A stretch of 64,000 bases of DNA, taken from NCBI RefSeq assembly GCF_011064285.1, contig NZ_CP049331.1, forward strand, positions 682,001-746,000, read 5' to 3'. Both the position numbers and the translations under genes were made by a program. This DNA comes from Vibrio ziniensis (GTDB lineage Bacteria; Pseudomonadota; Gammaproteobacteria; Enterobacterales; Vibrionaceae). Shown here piece by piece: positions 44,761 through 55,132 of this stretch. Under the pieces are notes generated by a model, which ran no database searches, was not told where the DNA came from, and saw nothing but the letters and a program-made list of their open reading frames with translations. Every line of letters starts with the position of its first letter. Position 1 is the first letter of the stretch.

Positions 44761-45309
44761 ATGGCCATTGCTCAGCTTGATGATAAAACCGCATTAATCG
44801 TGATTGATTTGCAAAACGGAATTGTCGCACTTGCCCAAGAAGAGGATGTTAAGTCTGTCATCCAGAATGCCAATAAGCTAATTGGAGCTTTTCACGCTGC
44901 ATCATTACCTGTGGTGTTGGTTAACGTCGCTGGTGGTGCCGCGGGTAGAATCGATTTGGTTATGCCAGCAAGGACTATGGATGAAAAGTGGAGTGCCTTG
45001 GTTGAAGCATTAGTTCGAGATGAGCGCGAGATATTGCTAACCAAACGAAATTGGGGGGCATTTATCAACAGCGATCTTGATCAACAGTTCAAACAGCTGG
45101 GTGTTACTCAGGTTGTCGTGATCGGCATTTCTACCAGTATTGGCGTTGAGTCAACAGCAAGGCAGGCATTCGAATTAGGGTATAACGTGATACTTTGTAC
45201 CGATGCGATGACGGATTCGAATCTTGATAATCATGCACATTCGATAAAGTCTATTTTCCCACGTCTAGCTGAAACAGGCACCACAGAAGATCTGCTCAAT
45301 CTGCTATAA
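44761..45309 (+). CDS. Isochorismatase-fold hydrolase lacking the catalytic cysteine
   Basis: A 182-aa protein of the isochorismatase-like superfamily. The Asp of the usual Asp-Lys-Cys triad is D16 (LIVIDLQNG) and the Lys is K95 (LTKRNWG). The nucleophile position in GISTSIGVESTA is Gly128 where cysteine hydrolases have Cys. True isochorismatases such as EntB also have Gly here, whereas nicotinamidase-type amidohydrolases need Cys. No siderophore genes are nearby. The substrate is unknown. It starts after AAAAGGAGG and is monocistronic. Confidence 0.82.
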   Translation: MAIAQLDDKTALIVIDLQNGIVALAQEEDVKSVIQNANKLIGAFHAASLPVVLVNVAGGAAGRIDLVMPARTMDEKWSALVEALVRDEREILLTKRNWGAFINSDLDQQFKQLGVTQVVVIGISTSIGVESTARQAFELGYNVILCTDAMTDSNLDNHAHSIKSIFPRLAETGTTEDLLNLL

Positions 45310-45328
45310 GTTTCGATTTTTCAGATAT

Positions 45329-45365
45329 AAAAAAGCCCCAACCATATAGGTCGGGGCTTTCTTTA
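45329..45365. terminator. Bidirectional terminator between the hydrolase gene and suhB
   Basis: AAAAAAGCCCCAACC and GGTCGGGGCTTTCTTT form a stem with one bulge around ATATA. A/T runs flank it on both sides. Confidence 0.87.
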
Positions 45366-45388
45366 ATAAATCAGCTGTGACGGAGCTT

Positions 45389-46192
45389 TTATTTCAAGAT
45401 CGCGCTGTTACCGTTTTCACGGATATGTTGAAGAATCGCTTTCACGCCGCGTGGGCTAGAACCAACTATGTTGCCTGATTTCATGTAATCAGTACCGCCA
45501 GCGAAATCTGTAAGGATTGCACCTGCTTCTCGAGCAATCAGTTCACCAGCTGCAAGATCCCAAGGTTTCAAACCAAGCTCAAAGTAACCATCGACACGGT
45601 TAGATGCTAGGTAACATAAATCTAGAGCTGCAGAGCCTGTGCGACGGAAGTCTGAACACTCAACAAATAGAGACGTCATTATCTTCATGTAAGATTCTGA
45701 ATGCTGTTTTTGTTTGAATGGGAAACCAGTTGCTAGAACTGCACCTTGCAGGTCTTTAATCGGTTTGATACGGATACGAGCGTTGTTTAGCTGTGCACCA
45801 GCGCCACGTTGAGCTGTAAAAAGCTCGTTAAGCATTGGGTTGTAAACACAAGCGACTTCTGTTTTGCCTTTAATGCGAACTGCAATTGAAACACAGAAGT
45901 GAGGTAAACCTTTTACAAAGTTTGTAGTGCCATCCAGTGGGTCGATAATCCATTGTACATCCTGATCTTTACCTTCGATCAGACCACCTTCTTCTGCAAC
46001 GATGCAGTGTTCAGGGTAAGAGTTTTTAATCGTAGCAACGATAAGGTTTTCAGCTTCTTTGTCTACGTTAGTAACAAAGTCGTTCATGCCTTTTTGAGAG
46101 GCTTCGATTTTCTCAGGAGTTTCTAGAGATTTAGCAATGTGATTGCCTGCTTTACGCGCAGCGCGAATAGCAATGTTTAGCATTGGATGCAT
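45389..46192 (-). CDS. suhB: Inositol monophosphatase family protein SuhB
   Basis: A 267-aa lithium-sensitive phosphatase-fold protein with metal-site motifs VAEEGG, IDPLDGTTNF and WDLAAGELIAREAG. In E. coli SuhB also serves in rRNA transcription antitermination. Started at ATG 46192 it has exactly the length of E. coli SuhB; 18 upstream in-frame codons are discarded. It is divergent from trmJ. Confidence 0.95.
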   Translation of the reverse strand: MHPMLNIAIRAARKAGNHIAKSLETPEKIEASQKGMNDFVTNVDKEAENLIVATIKNSYPEHCIVAEEGGLIEGKDQDVQWIIDPLDGTTNFVKGLPHFCVSIAVRIKGKTEVACVYNPMLNELFTAQRGAGAQLNNARIRIKPIKDLQGAVLATGFPFKQKQHSESYMKIMTSLFVECSDFRRTGSAALDLCYLASNRVDGYFELGLKPWDLAAGELIAREAGAILTDFAGGTDYMKSGNIVGSSPRGVKAILQHIRENGNSAILK

Positions 46193-46371
46193 ACGGATTT
46201 CCCAACGGATGTTAAAGAACGAAAAAAGCGGTGCGCAGTATACCAAATGTTTATCAAAATGGAAGTGGTTATTTTTTATTCGTTCGGTTCTGGGGATGTT
46301 AAGCTTCTGACCATTTTACTCAGGTTTATGTTAAGATTCTGCGGTTATAAATTGAGTAGCGTAAAAACATC

Positions 46372-47103
46372 ATGTTAAGCAATGTTAAAGTGGTTTTAGT
46401 GGGAACCTCTCATTCTGGCAATATAGGCTCTGCTGCTCGTGCTATGAAAGTAATGGGTCTCAGCGAAATGGTTTTAGTTGATCCTCAATGTGAAGTGGAT
46501 GCTCAAGCTATCGCTTTAGCTGCTGGCGCAAGCGAAATCGCACTCAATGCTCGAATTGTTAAAAGTTTAGAAGAAGCAGTAGAAGATTGCGGTCTAGTGG
46601 TTGGTACTAGCGCGCGTTCAAGAACGTTGGAATGGCCGATACTAGACTCTCGTGAATGCGGTGAGAAATTTGCAATCGAAGGACAAAAACATCCTGTCGC
46701 TTTAGTTTTTGGTCGAGAGCGTACTGGGCTTAGTAACGAAGAGCTGCAAACTTGTCATTATCACGTTAGCATTCCTGCAAACCCTGAATACAGCTCTCTG
46801 AACCTAGCAATGGCGGTGCAGACGCTATGTTACGAAATCCGTGTAGCTCATTTGAATCAGCTTCAATCGCATTATTCGTCTCATGCGGAGGAAGAATATC
46901 CTCGTCACAAAGAACTGGAAATGTTCTATGAGCACCTTGAAAAAGTCATGATTGAAACCCAATTCATATCAGAGACACAGCCAAGCCAAGTGATGAATAA
47001 ACTTCGTCGCCTATTCAATCGCGCGCGTCCTGAAGCTCAAGAACTCAATATTTTACGTGGTGTTTTGACTGCGGTTGGGAAAAGCTTGCGGGATAAAAAA
47101 TAA
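46372..47103 (+). CDS. trmJ: tRNA (cytidine/uridine-2'-O)-methyltransferase TrmJ
   Basis: A 243-aa SPOUT methyltransferase that 2'-O-methylates position 32 of tRNA using SAM. Motifs of the trefoil knot are visible: [27 protein letters not shown] and [11 protein letters not shown]. It is just upstream of iscR, as in E. coli, and divergent from suhB. Confidence 0.96.
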   Translation: MLSNVKVVLVGTSHSGNIGSAARAMKVMGLSEMVLVDPQCEVDAQAIALAAGASEIALNARIVKSLEEAVEDCGLVVGTSARSRTLEWPILDSRECGEKFAIEGQKHPVALVFGRERTGLSNEELQTCHYHVSIPANPEYSSLNLAMAVQTLCYEIRVAHLNQLQSHYSSHAEEEYPRHKELEMFYEHLEKVMIETQFISETQPSQVMNKLRRLFNRARPEAQELNILRGVLTAVGKSLRDKK

Positions 47104-47124
47104 CCATTGTTATTGAATGGTTAA

Positions 47125-47149
47125 ATACTTGAGTGTTTTAGTCAAATAA
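47125..47149 (+). promoter_or_regulatory. IscR type-1 site, upstream copy
   Basis: It matches the 25-bp type-1 IscR consensus at 22 of 25 positions (ATACTTGAG...AGTCAAATA). It directly abuts a second site at 47150-47174. Confidence 0.75.
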
Positions 47150-47174
47150 ATACTTGACCATATTGGTCGGGTAT
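47150..47174 (+). promoter_or_regulatory. IscR type-1 site, downstream copy
   Basis: It matches the type-1 consensus at 23 of 25 positions (ATACTTGACC...GGTCGGGTAT), and its two deviations are symmetric, preserving the dyad. It lies 43 bp before the iscR ATG and indicates feedback repression by [2Fe-2S]-IscR. Confidence 0.85.
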
Positions 47175-47216
47175 GTGAAACTTCCAACCACATAATCAAT
47201 GTGGATACGGTGTGAT

Positions 47217-47738
47217 ATGAGACTTACATCTAAAGGAAGATATGCGGTAACAGCCATGTTAGATGTGGCTCTGCATTCGCAACAAAGCCCAGTACCACTG
47301 GCTGATATTTCAGAGCGTCAGGGCATTTCGCTTTCATATTTAGAGCAACTGTTTTCGAAATTACGTAAAGCAGGTTTAGTGGCTAGTGTTCGTGGTCCTG
47401 GTGGTGGTTACCGACTAGGTGCACATGGCCATGCGATTTCAATCGGCACTGTGATTGCAGCGGTTGATGAATCGGTTGACGCGACTAAATGTCATGGCAA
47501 AGGCGGATGCCAAGGTGGTACTCGCTGTTTAACACATACACTGTGGCGTGATTTAAGTTCTCGCATCAGTGACTTCCTTAACAATATCACTCTAGGTGAG
47601 TTGATGGTTGATAACGAAGTACTAGAAATTTCAGATCGTCAAGATATCGATCTTGCGATTAACCACGGGATTGCACACAAAAATTCGAACACAGTCACCA
47701 TTGGTGCGGCACCCGTAGGTATTAATGTTCGTTCCTAA
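47217..47738 (+). CDS. iscR: Fe-S cluster-sensing regulator IscR
   Basis: A 173-aa Rrf2-family regulator. The winged HTH is at about 1-60, and the [2Fe-2S] ligands C92, C98, C104 with H107 match the E. coli numbering exactly. Holo-IscR represses its own operon through type-1 sites, two of which lie upstream. I start it at ATG 47217 ([11 protein letters not shown]), discarding six upstream codons. It heads the isc operon. Confidence 0.97.
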   Translation: MRLTSKGRYAVTAMLDVALHSQQSPVPLADISERQGISLSYLEQLFSKLRKAGLVASVRGPGGGYRLGAHGHAISIGTVIAAVDESVDATKCHGKGGCQGGTRCLTHTLWRDLSSRISDFLNNITLGELMVDNEVLEISDRQDIDLAINHGIAHKNSNTVTIGAAPVGINVRS

Positions 47739-47765
47739 GAACGACGTTTTACATTGGAGTAGAAA

Positions 47766-48980
47766 ATGAAACTGCCGATTTATTTAGACTATTCAGCAAC
47801 TTGCCCAGTAGATCCACGTGTTGCTGAAAAGATGGTTCAGTACATGACGATGGATGGTACCTTCGGTAACCCAGCATCTCGTTCACATCGTTATGGCTGG
47901 CAGGCAGAAGAAGCCGTAGATACTGCGCGTGAGCAAATTGCAGATTTACTAAATGCAGACCCTCGTGAAATTATCTTCACATCAGGTGCAACAGAATCTG
48001 ACAACTTGGCGATTAAAGGTGTTGCTCACTTTTATCAAAAACAAGGTAAACACATCATTACCTGCAAAACTGAGCACAAAGCTGTACTTGATACGACTCG
48101 TCAGTTAGAGCGTGAAGGTTTTGAAGTCACTTACCTAGATCCAGAATCAAACGGCCTTATCGATCTAAACAAACTAGAAGCAGCAATGCGTGATGACACC
48201 ATTCTTGTTTCTATCATGCATGTGAACAATGAAATCGGTGTTATCCAAGATATCAATGCTATCGGTGAACTTTGTCGTTCACGTAAAATTGTTTTCCATG
48301 TAGACGCAGCACAGTCTGCGGGTAAATTGCCAATCGACGTTCAAGAGATGAAAGTTGACCTTATCTCTATGTCGGCACACAAAGTTTACGGTCCTAAAGG
48401 GATTGGTGCTCTATACGTACGTCGTAAACCACGTATCCGTCTGGAAGCACAAATGCACGGTGGCGGCCATGAGCGCGGTTTCCGCTCTGGTACACTTCCT
48501 ACTCACCAAATCGTGGGTATGGGTGAAGCATTCCGAATTGCAAAACAAGAGATGCAACAAGATTACGACCACGCAAAAACTCTGCGTGATCGTCTACTCG
48601 CTGGCGTCAAAGATATGGAAGCAGTTTCGATCAACGGTGATCTAGAACAGCGTCTACCGAACAACCTAAACATCAGTTTTGCTTTTGTTGAAGGTGAATC
48701 ACTGCTTATGTCTCTGAAAGACCTTGCGGTATCTTCAGGCAGTGCATGTACATCAGCAAGCCTTGAACCATCGTATGTACTACGTGCTCTTGGTCTTGAT
48801 GATGAATTGGCTCACAGCTCAATTCGTTTCTCATTCGGTCGTTTCACGACAGAAGAGGATATCGATTATGCGATTGAATTGATTCGTGTAGCTGTCAACA
48901 AATTACGCGAGATGTCTCCTCTGTGGGACATGTATAAGGAAGGGGTAGATTTGAGCACTGTTGAGTGGGCTCATCATTAA
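47766..48980 (+). CDS. iscS: Cysteine desulfurase IscS
   Basis: A 404-aa PLP enzyme that removes sulfur from cysteine for Fe-S assembly and tRNA thiolation. The PLP lysine lies in [12 protein letters not shown] and the mobile persulfide cysteine in [14 protein letters not shown]. The C-terminal extension that contacts IscU is present. Length equals E. coli IscS (404 aa). Confidence 0.98.
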   Translation: MKLPIYLDYSATCPVDPRVAEKMVQYMTMDGTFGNPASRSHRYGWQAEEAVDTAREQIADLLNADPREIIFTSGATESDNLAIKGVAHFYQKQGKHIITCKTEHKAVLDTTRQLEREGFEVTYLDPESNGLIDLNKLEAAMRDDTILVSIMHVNNEIGVIQDINAIGELCRSRKIVFHVDAAQSAGKLPIDVQEMKVDLISMSAHKVYGPKGIGALYVRRKPRIRLEAQMHGGGHERGFRSGTLPTHQIVGMGEAFRIAKQEMQQDYDHAKTLRDRLLAGVKDMEAVSINGDLEQRLPNNLNISFAFVEGESLLMSLKDLAVSSGSACTSASLEPSYVLRALGLDDELAHSSIRFSFGRFTTEEDIDYAIELIRVAVNKLREMSPLWDMYKEGVDLSTVEWAHH

Positions 48981-49016
48981 TCTTTCCAGCGATATAGAGG
49001 ATTCGAGGTAACTATC

Positions 49017-49400
49017 ATGGCATACAGTGAAAAAGTAATAGACCATTACGAGAACCCACGTAACGTTGGTTCATTCGATAAAGAAGACCCATCAGTAGGT
49101 AGCGGCATGGTTGGTGCTCCTGCTTGTGGTGACGTAATGCGTCTACAAATTAAAGTATCTCCAGAAGGCATCATTGAAGATGCAAAATTCAAAACTTACG
49201 GATGTGGTAGTGCTATCGCATCAAGCTCGCTTGTAACAGAGTGGGTGAAAGGTAAGTCAATTGATGAAGCAGCAGCGATTAAAAACGCTGAAATTGCGGA
49301 AGAACTAGAACTACCACCAGTTAAAGTTCACTGCTCAATCTTGGCAGAAGACGCAATTAAAGCCGCTGTAGCGGATTACAAGAAAAAACATCAACAATAA
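49017..49400 (+). CDS. iscU: Fe-S cluster scaffold IscU
   Basis: A 127-aa scaffold on which clusters are built. The three cysteines lie in PACGDVM, YGCGSAI and VHCSI, with the aspartate in ACGD. The HscA recognition motif LPPVK precedes the last cysteine. A perfect hairpin follows in the gap to iscA. Confidence 0.98.
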   Translation: MAYSEKVIDHYENPRNVGSFDKEDPSVGSGMVGAPACGDVMRLQIKVSPEGIIEDAKFKTYGCGSAIASSSLVTEWVKGKSIDEAAAIKNAEIAEELELPPVKVHCSILAEDAIKAAVADYKKKHQQ

Positions 49401-49409
49401 TAAGTAATT

Positions 49410-49432
49410 GGGAGTAGCGTTTTGCTACTCCC
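49410..49432 (+). promoter_or_regulatory. Intercistronic hairpin iscU/iscA
   Basis: GGGAGTAGC and GCTACTCCC form a perfect 9-bp stem with loop GTTTT and no downstream T-run. It may set relative mRNA stability within the operon. Confidence 0.6.
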
Positions 49433-49465
49433 GCTTAAATTAACAGAAGACCCAAAGGTAGCAGT

Positions 49466-49789
49466 ATGGCCATTACCCTAACTGAAACAGCAGCACACCG
49501 AGTTAGAACCTTTTTGGAAAACCGTGGAAAAGGTATCGGCTTACGTTTAGGCGTAAGAACGACGGGGTGTTCAGGTATGGCATACGTACTAGAATTCGTT
49601 GATGATCTTGAAGACGGTGACCAAGTATTTGAAGATAACGGTGTGAAAGTTATCATCGACCCGAAAAGCTTGGTTTACCTAGACGGCACCGAGCTGGATT
49701 ACAAAAAAGAAGGCTTGAATGAAGGCTTTGAATTTAACAACCCAAATGCGAAAGGCGAGTGTGGTTGTGGTGAAAGCTTCAACGTCTAA
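49466..49789 (+). CDS. iscA: Fe-S assembly protein IscA
   Basis: A 107-aa A-type carrier with the three conserved cysteines in TTGCSGMAY and [11 protein letters not shown]. It accepts clusters or iron and passes them to [4Fe-4S] targets. Confidence 0.97.
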   Translation: MAITLTETAAHRVRTFLENRGKGIGLRLGVRTTGCSGMAYVLEFVDDLEDGDQVFEDNGVKVIIDPKSLVYLDGTELDYKKEGLNEGFEFNNPNAKGECGCGESFNV

Positions 49790-49803
49790 GAGTTCTCTGA
49801 ATT

Positions 49804-49827
49804 TAGGGTGAGTAAGTGCTCACCTTA
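49804..49827 (+). promoter_or_regulatory. Intercistronic hairpin iscA/hscB
   Basis: GGTGAG and CTCACC, extended by TAG/TTA-type pairs, form a hairpin in the 64-bp gap between iscA and hscB. No T-run follows. Confidence 0.45.
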
Positions 49828-49853
49828 AATCGAATTAAAGGACCAATATCACC

Positions 49854-50369
49854 ATGAATTATTTCGAATTATTTGGGCTACCAACTCAGTTTCAGCTGGA
49901 TGGTAGCCTTCTTTCTTCTCAGTTCCGTGAGTTGCAAAAGCGTTTTCATCCAGATAACTTTGCCACGGCTTCTGAGCGTGACCGATTGATGTCGGTACAA
50001 AAGACGGCAGAGATTAACGATGCCAATCAAATTTTAAAAAGCCCAATCTCTCGCGCAGAATATTTGCTTTCGCTCAACGGTGTTGAACTTCGTGGTGAGC
50101 AGCAAACTCTTCGAGACCCAATGTTCTTAATGGAACAATTGGAGCTGCGTGAAGAACTTGAAGCAATTATCGAAAGCTCTGATCCGGAAAGTGCGTTGTT
50201 CGACTTTGATAGTAAAGTCGAGAAAATGTATAAACAGCACCTTAACCAAGTAGAGCAAGAGCTTAACGGTCAACAGTGGGACACCGCAGCTGATACCGTT
50301 CGCAAGCTCAAATTTATTGCCAAATTAAAAAATGAAATAGAACGAGTCGAAGACAAGCTTCTCGACTAA
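49854..50369 (+). CDS. hscB: Fe-S co-chaperone HscB
   Basis: A 171-aa J-protein. The N-terminal J domain carries HPD in QKRFHPDNFA, and the C-terminal three-helix bundle binds IscU. It delivers IscU to HscA and stimulates its ATPase. hscA follows after 20 bp. Confidence 0.97.
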   Translation: MNYFELFGLPTQFQLDGSLLSSQFRELQKRFHPDNFATASERDRLMSVQKTAEINDANQILKSPISRAEYLLSLNGVELRGEQQTLRDPMFLMEQLELREELEAIIESSDPESALFDFDSKVEKMYKQHLNQVEQELNGQQWDTAADTVRKLKFIAKLKNEIERVEDKLLD

Positions 50370-50389
50370 TTCTAAAAAAGGACCCATAG

Positions 50390-52243
50390 ATGGCATTACT
50401 TCAAATTGCAGAACCTGGTCAAAGTTCTGCACCGCACCAGCACAAACTGGCTGCAGGCATTGATTTAGGAACCACCAACTCGTTAGTGGCTTCGGTGAGA
50501 AGCGGCACAGCAACCACTTTAGTTGATGGGCAAGGACGAAGCATCCTGCCTTCTGTTGTGTCTTATTCCAGAGAGGAAAAAGTTGTCGGCTACGAAGCTC
50601 GCGACAACGCTCAAGCCGATCCTACAAATACTATCATTTCGGTTAAAAGACTGGTTGGTCGTTCATTGACCGACATTCAGTCTCGTTACCCACATCTGCC
50701 ATATCAGTTTAAAGCCAGTGAAAATGGTTTGCCTATTATGCAAACACCTCACGGTGATCTAAATCCGATTCAAGTTTCTGCAGATATTTTAAGAACGCTA
50801 GGTCAACGTGCTGAAAACACCTTAGGTGGTGAGCTAGCGGGTGTGGTAATCACAGTTCCTGCTTACTTCGACGACGCTCAGCGTGTAGCTACAAAAGATG
50901 CGGCTGCATTGGCTGGGTTACATGTATTGCGTCTACTTAACGAACCAACGGCAGCCGCTATTGCTTACGGATTGGATTCTGGCCAAGAAGGCGTAATTGC
51001 CGTTTATGACTTGGGTGGAGGTACGTTTGATATCTCTATTCTACGTTTGTCAAAAGGCGTGTTTGAAGTATTAGCAACGGGTGGTGATTCAGCGCTAGGT
51101 GGCGACGATTTTGACCATCTGATTGCAGATTATCTTCAAGAGCAAATGGGCATTGAAGGTAAGCTAAGCGCGGATAAACATCGTGCACTATTGAATGCTG
51201 CAACGGCTGCGAAAATTGCGTTGTCAGATAATGACCAAGTGGATGTGAATGTCCTTGATTGGTCTGGCGTACTGACCAAACAACAGTTCAATGAGCTCAT
51301 TCAGCCATTAGTGAAGAAGACGCTGATGTCTTGTCGCCGTGCACTCAAAGATGCGCAAATATCGGCGGATGAAGTATTAGAAGTTGTGATGGTTGGTGGT
51401 TCTACTCGTACTCCGTTTGTTCGTGAGCAAGTAGGTGAGTTCTTCGGACGCACGCCATTAACCAGTATTAACCCCGATGAAGTGGTTGCGATTGGTGCTG
51501 CTATTCAAGCCGACGTTTTGGCTGGCAACAAGCCTGACTCAGAAATGTTGTTGTTAGATGTGATTCCACTTTCTCTGGGTATTGAAACCATGGGTGGTTT
51601 AGTGGAAAAAATCATTCCGCGTAACACTACAATTCCTGTCGCTAGAGCACAAGAATTTACCACCTTCAAAGATGGTCAAACAGCGATGAGTGTCCATGTT
51701 GTGCAAGGTGAACGTGAGCTTGTGGATGACTGCCGTTCACTGGCGCGTTTTTCACTAAAAGGCATTCCTCCAATGGCAGCGGGCGCTGCACATATTCGCG
51801 TTACTTATCAAGTGGATGCGGATGGTCTGTTATCTGTAACAGCAATGGAAAAGAGCACAGGCGTACAAGCCGAGATTCAGGTTAAACCTTCTTACGGTTT
51901 AAGCGATGATGAAGTAACCCAAATGCTGCGTGATTCTATGGCTTTTGCTAAAGAAGATATGCAAGCAAGAGCGTTGATGGAACAATGCGTTGAAGCTGAT
52001 CGAGTAATTGAAGGCCTGATTGCAGCAATGCATGCGGATGGTGATGAATTACTAAGTGAAGATGAGCGACAACTTCTACTTAAAGCTATTGAATCACTGA
52101 TCGAATTACGTAACGGTGACGATGCTGATGCTATCGAGCAAGGGATAAAAGATACCGACAAAGCGAGCCAAGATTTTGCGTCGCGCCGAATGGATAAATC
52201 CATACGCGCAGCATTGGCTGGTCATTCTGTTGACGAGATTTAA
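50390..52243 (+). CDS. hscA: Fe-S specialised Hsp70 chaperone HscA
   Basis: A 617-aa Hsp70-family protein with nucleotide-binding motifs [20 protein letters not shown] and VGGSTRTP, and a C-terminal substrate-binding domain. It binds the LPPVK motif of IscU and promotes cluster release. Length agrees with E. coli HscA (616 aa). Confidence 0.98.
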   Translation: MALLQIAEPGQSSAPHQHKLAAGIDLGTTNSLVASVRSGTATTLVDGQGRSILPSVVSYSREEKVVGYEARDNAQADPTNTIISVKRLVGRSLTDIQSRYPHLPYQFKASENGLPIMQTPHGDLNPIQVSADILRTLGQRAENTLGGELAGVVITVPAYFDDAQRVATKDAAALAGLHVLRLLNEPTAAAIAYGLDSGQEGVIAVYDLGGGTFDISILRLSKGVFEVLATGGDSALGGDDFDHLIADYLQEQMGIEGKLSADKHRALLNAATAAKIALSDNDQVDVNVLDWSGVLTKQQFNELIQPLVKKTLMSCRRALKDAQISADEVLEVVMVGGSTRTPFVREQVGEFFGRTPLTSINPDEVVAIGAAIQADVLAGNKPDSEMLLLDVIPLSLGIETMGGLVEKIIPRNTTIPVARAQEFTTFKDGQTAMSVHVVQGERELVDDCRSLARFSLKGIPPMAAGAAHIRVTYQVDADGLLSVTAMEKSTGVQAEIQVKPSYGLSDDEVTQMLRDSMAFAKEDMQARALMEQCVEADRVIEGLIAAMHADGDELLSEDERQLLLKAIESLIELRNGDDADAIEQGIKDTDKASQDFASRRMDKSIRAALAGHSVDEI

Positions 52244-52256
52244 AGAGAAGACAAAA

Positions 52257-52595
52257 ATGCCTAAGATTATTGTTTTACCCCATGAAACACTTTGTCCAGA
52301 AGGTGCGGTATTAGATGCACAAACTGGCGAAACCATTCTTGATGTGGCGTTGAAGAACGGTATTGGAATTGATCACGCATGTGAAAAGTCATGTGCGTGT
52401 ACCACTTGTCACTGTATTGTGCGTGAAGGTTTTGACTCGCTAGAAGAGAGTGATGAGCTGGAAGATGACATGCTAGATAAAGCATGGGGTCTAGAGCCTG
52501 AATCACGTTTAAGTTGTCAGGCTCGGGTTGCCGATGAAGATTTGGTTATTGAACTTCCTAAATACACCCTAAACCACGCAACAGAAGATCATTAA
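52257..52595 (+). CDS. fdx: ISC-type [2Fe-2S] ferredoxin
   Basis: A 112-aa adrenodoxin-type ferredoxin with ligands in HACEKSCACTTCH and the fourth cysteine in SRLSCQAR. It supplies electrons to Fe-S assembly. I start it at ATG 52257, 13 bp after hscA, rather than at an upstream in-frame codon inside hscA. Confidence 0.97.
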   Translation: MPKIIVLPHETLCPEGAVLDAQTGETILDVALKNGIGIDHACEKSCACTTCHCIVREGFDSLEESDELEDDMLDKAWGLEPESRLSCQARVADEDLVIELPKYTLNHATEDH

Positions 52596-52602
52596 TCATT
52601 AT

Positions 52603-52664
52603 TCCTGAACGACTAAATTTTCGGTGCTGAAAGTATATTCCAAGTGCCGTTTGAAGAAGTTCAG
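52603..52664 (+). repeat. Long-range inverted repeat between fdx and iscX
   Basis: CCTGAAC near the start and GTTCAGG about 50 nt later are complementary, and inner GGTGC/GTGCC-like segments could extend the fold. It is suggestive of an intercistronic structure but weak. Confidence 0.3.
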
Positions 52665-52715
52665 GTTTAGCTTTGGCTTGTTTTTAGCCAGATAATATGA
52701 CACTGGAATACTATT

Positions 52716-52910
52716 ATGAAATGGACTGATTCACGCGATATCGCCATTGAGCTTTACGAAAAATATCCGGATGTTGAACCACAAAACGTTCGCTTTACTG
52801 ATTTACATCAGTGGATATTAGAGCTTGAAGATTTTAAAGATGAGCCAAATCGCTCGAACGAAAAAATTCTTGAAGCGATCATTATGTGCTGGATGGATGA
52901 GCGAGATTAA
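52716..52910 (+). CDS. iscX: Fe-S assembly regulator IscX
   Basis: A 64-aa acidic protein (YfhJ family), containing FTDLHQWI and the C-terminal MCWMDERD typical of IscX. It binds IscS and iron and modulates cluster assembly rate. It is the last gene of the isc operon, followed by a terminator. Confidence 0.95.
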   Translation: MKWTDSRDIAIELYEKYPDVEPQNVRFTDLHQWILELEDFKDEPNRSNEKILEAIIMCWMDERD

Positions 52911-52951
52911 TTTCGCTTATCTAGCATCGCTAAGTTAACAAATTTTAATAA

Positions 52952-52980
52952 AAAATCGGGCCTTGTAGCCCGATTTTATT
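52952..52980 (+). terminator. isc operon terminator
   Basis: AAAATCGGGC and GCCCGATTTT form a 10-bp stem around CTTGTA, followed by ATT. Confidence 0.88.
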
Positions 52981-53075
52981 ATCAAGTTGACATATTAACC
53001 TGACAAAATGCTAACATCCTTTGGTTAACGATCAGATGTGGCGCAGAACCGCCATTACAAGGACAAGGAGAAACC

Positions 53076-54368
53076 ATGTCTACACAAATGTCTGTATTTA
53101 TTAGTCTAGAAGCTGCCCAGCCTCAGTGGGGAGAGAAGGCTCTAGTATCATTTTCTGAGCAAGGTGTAACGATTCATCTTACTCAATCTCACGATTTAGG
53201 CGCGATTCAACGTGCTGCTCGTAAATTAGATAATCAAGGACTGCGTTCTTTATCTTTGCAAGGTGAAGGCTGGGATCTTGAAGCGATCTGGGCTTTTCAT
53301 CAAGGCTACCGTGAAGCGAAGAAGAGAAATACACTAGAATGGCAACCACTGGCTGAAGCTGATCAAGCTGAGCTCGATGCGCGTATCAAAGCGACTGATT
53401 GGGTTCGTGATATCATTAACAAGAGCGCTGAAGAAGTGGGCCCTCGTCAGCTTGCAACAATGGCAGCTGAATTTGTTAAATCAATCGCACCGGATCATGT
53501 TTCTTACCGCATCGTAAAAGATAAAGATCTACTTGCTGAAGGCTGGGAAGGCATTTTTGCTGTTGGCCGTGGTTCAGACCGTACTTCTTCTATGCTGCAA
53601 TTGGATTACAACCCAACAGGTAAAGAGGACGCGCCAGTGTATGCGTGTCTAGTTGGTAAAGGCATCACTTTCGATTCAGGTGGTTACAGCATCAAATCGT
53701 CTGGCATGATGTCATCAATGAAAGCTGACATGGGCGGTGCTGGTATGGCGACTGGCGCACTTGCGCTTTCGATTCTTCGTGGCCTAAACAAACGCGTAAA
53801 ATTGATCCTTTGCTGTGCGGAAAACATGGTTTCTGGTCGTGCACTTAAACTTGGCGATATCATTACTTACAAAAACGGTAAGACAGTTGAAATCATGAAC
53901 ACCGACGCAGAAGGCCGTTTAGTTCTTGCTGATGGTCTAATGTATGCGAGTGAGCAAAAGCCTGAGCTTATTATCGACTGTGCAACTCTAACAGGCGCTG
54001 CGAAAAATGCATTAGGCAATGATTTCCATGCGCTAATGAGTTTTGATGATGAGTTATCACACCAAGCTCTGACTGCGGCTAAAGCTGAGCACGAAGGTTT
54101 ATGGCCACTACCACTGATGGATTTCCATCGTGAAATGTTGCCATCACCGTTTGCTGATCTATCTAATATCAGCTCTGGTGATTATACGCCGGGTGCAAGT
54201 ACAGCCGCAGCGTTCTTGTCTTACTTCGTTGAAGATCACAAGAAAGGCTGGTTACACTTTGACTGTGCGGGTACTTACCGTAAGTCTCCTAGTGATAAGT
54301 GGGCGGCTGGTGCAACGGGTATGGGCGTAAGAACCATTTCTCGTGTTCTAATGGATCAAGCGAAATAA
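53076..54368 (+). CDS. pepB: Aminopeptidase B (M17 family)
   Basis: A 430-aa leucine-aminopeptidase-family enzyme that trims N-terminal residues from peptides in the cytosol. The M17 signature [14 protein letters not shown] is intact, and metal/active-site Lys and Asp residues are visible in [10 protein letters not shown] and KADMGG. Its position directly after iscX matches E. coli. The start follows AAGGAG. Confidence 0.96.
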   Translation: MSTQMSVFISLEAAQPQWGEKALVSFSEQGVTIHLTQSHDLGAIQRAARKLDNQGLRSLSLQGEGWDLEAIWAFHQGYREAKKRNTLEWQPLAEADQAELDARIKATDWVRDIINKSAEEVGPRQLATMAAEFVKSIAPDHVSYRIVKDKDLLAEGWEGIFAVGRGSDRTSSMLQLDYNPTGKEDAPVYACLVGKGITFDSGGYSIKSSGMMSSMKADMGGAGMATGALALSILRGLNKRVKLILCCAENMVSGRALKLGDIITYKNGKTVEIMNTDAEGRLVLADGLMYASEQKPELIIDCATLTGAAKNALGNDFHALMSFDDELSHQALTAAKAEHEGLWPLPLMDFHREMLPSPFADLSNISSGDYTPGASTAAAFLSYFVEDHKKGWLHFDCAGTYRKSPSDKWAAGATGMGVRTISRVLMDQAK

Positions 54369-54440
54369 TTCGATTAAAACAAAGGTGGTGTAGATCCACC
54401 TTTCTAAAATAAAACGACAAGTAAAGTAAAAGGACATCTT

Positions 54441-54881
54441 ATGGCCCTAGAGAGAACATTTTCTATTATTAAGCCTGACGCTGTGGAACGTGATTTGATC
54501 GGTGAAATTTATCATCGCATTGAAAAAGCGGGACTGCGTATTATTGCTGCGAAAATGCTTCGTCTGACTGATGAGCAAGCAAGCGGCTTTTACGCGGAGC
54601 ACGAAGGAAAACCATTCTTTGAACCGCTAAAAGAGTTCATGACTTCTGGCCCAATTATGGTTCAAGTTCTTGAAGGTGAAGATGCGGTTACTCGTTACCG
54701 TGAACTGATGGGTAAAACTAACCCAGAAGAAGCTGCTTGTGGCACTATCCGTGCAGATTATGCATTAAGCATGCGTCATAACTCTGTGCATGGCAGTGAT
54801 AGCCCAGAGTCTGCAGCACGTGAAATTGAGTTCTTTTTTCCTGAATCAGAAATCTGTCCTCGCTCTGAAGCTGTAGTTTAA
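54441..54881 (+). CDS. ndk: Nucleoside diphosphate kinase
   Basis: A 146-aa kinase that balances NTP pools through a phosphohistidine intermediate, in NSVHGSDS. The N-terminal [12 protein letters not shown] motif is diagnostic. It is followed by a strong terminator. Confidence 0.98.
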   Translation: MALERTFSIIKPDAVERDLIGEIYHRIEKAGLRIIAAKMLRLTDEQASGFYAEHEGKPFFEPLKEFMTSGPIMVQVLEGEDAVTRYRELMGKTNPEEAACGTIRADYALSMRHNSVHGSDSPESAAREIEFFFPESEICPRSEAVV

Positions 54882-54887
54882 TTTTAG

Positions 54888-54913
54888 AAAGCTCCCGAAA
54901 GGGAGCTTTTTTT
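54888..54913 (+). terminator. ndk terminator
   Basis: AAAGCTCCC-GAAA-GGGAGCTTT with a T-run, just after the ndk stop codon. Confidence 0.93.
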
Positions 54914-55132
54914 GTATCAAACACACTTTCTTTTCTATCCTGAAGTTGGTTGGTTTCAGCCACTTCACCAAGCATTTATCCCTTCTCGCTTATTTATTTA
55001 AATTGCTGATTATTTTTTATTCAATGAGTTGTAAATACCATAATAAACTCATGGTATTGCAGCCCTTGTTGTTACTGCCTAAAGGCTGTACAATTCGCGC
55101 CCTTAATTATAGTTCCATCTTTGAGAGGCTAC

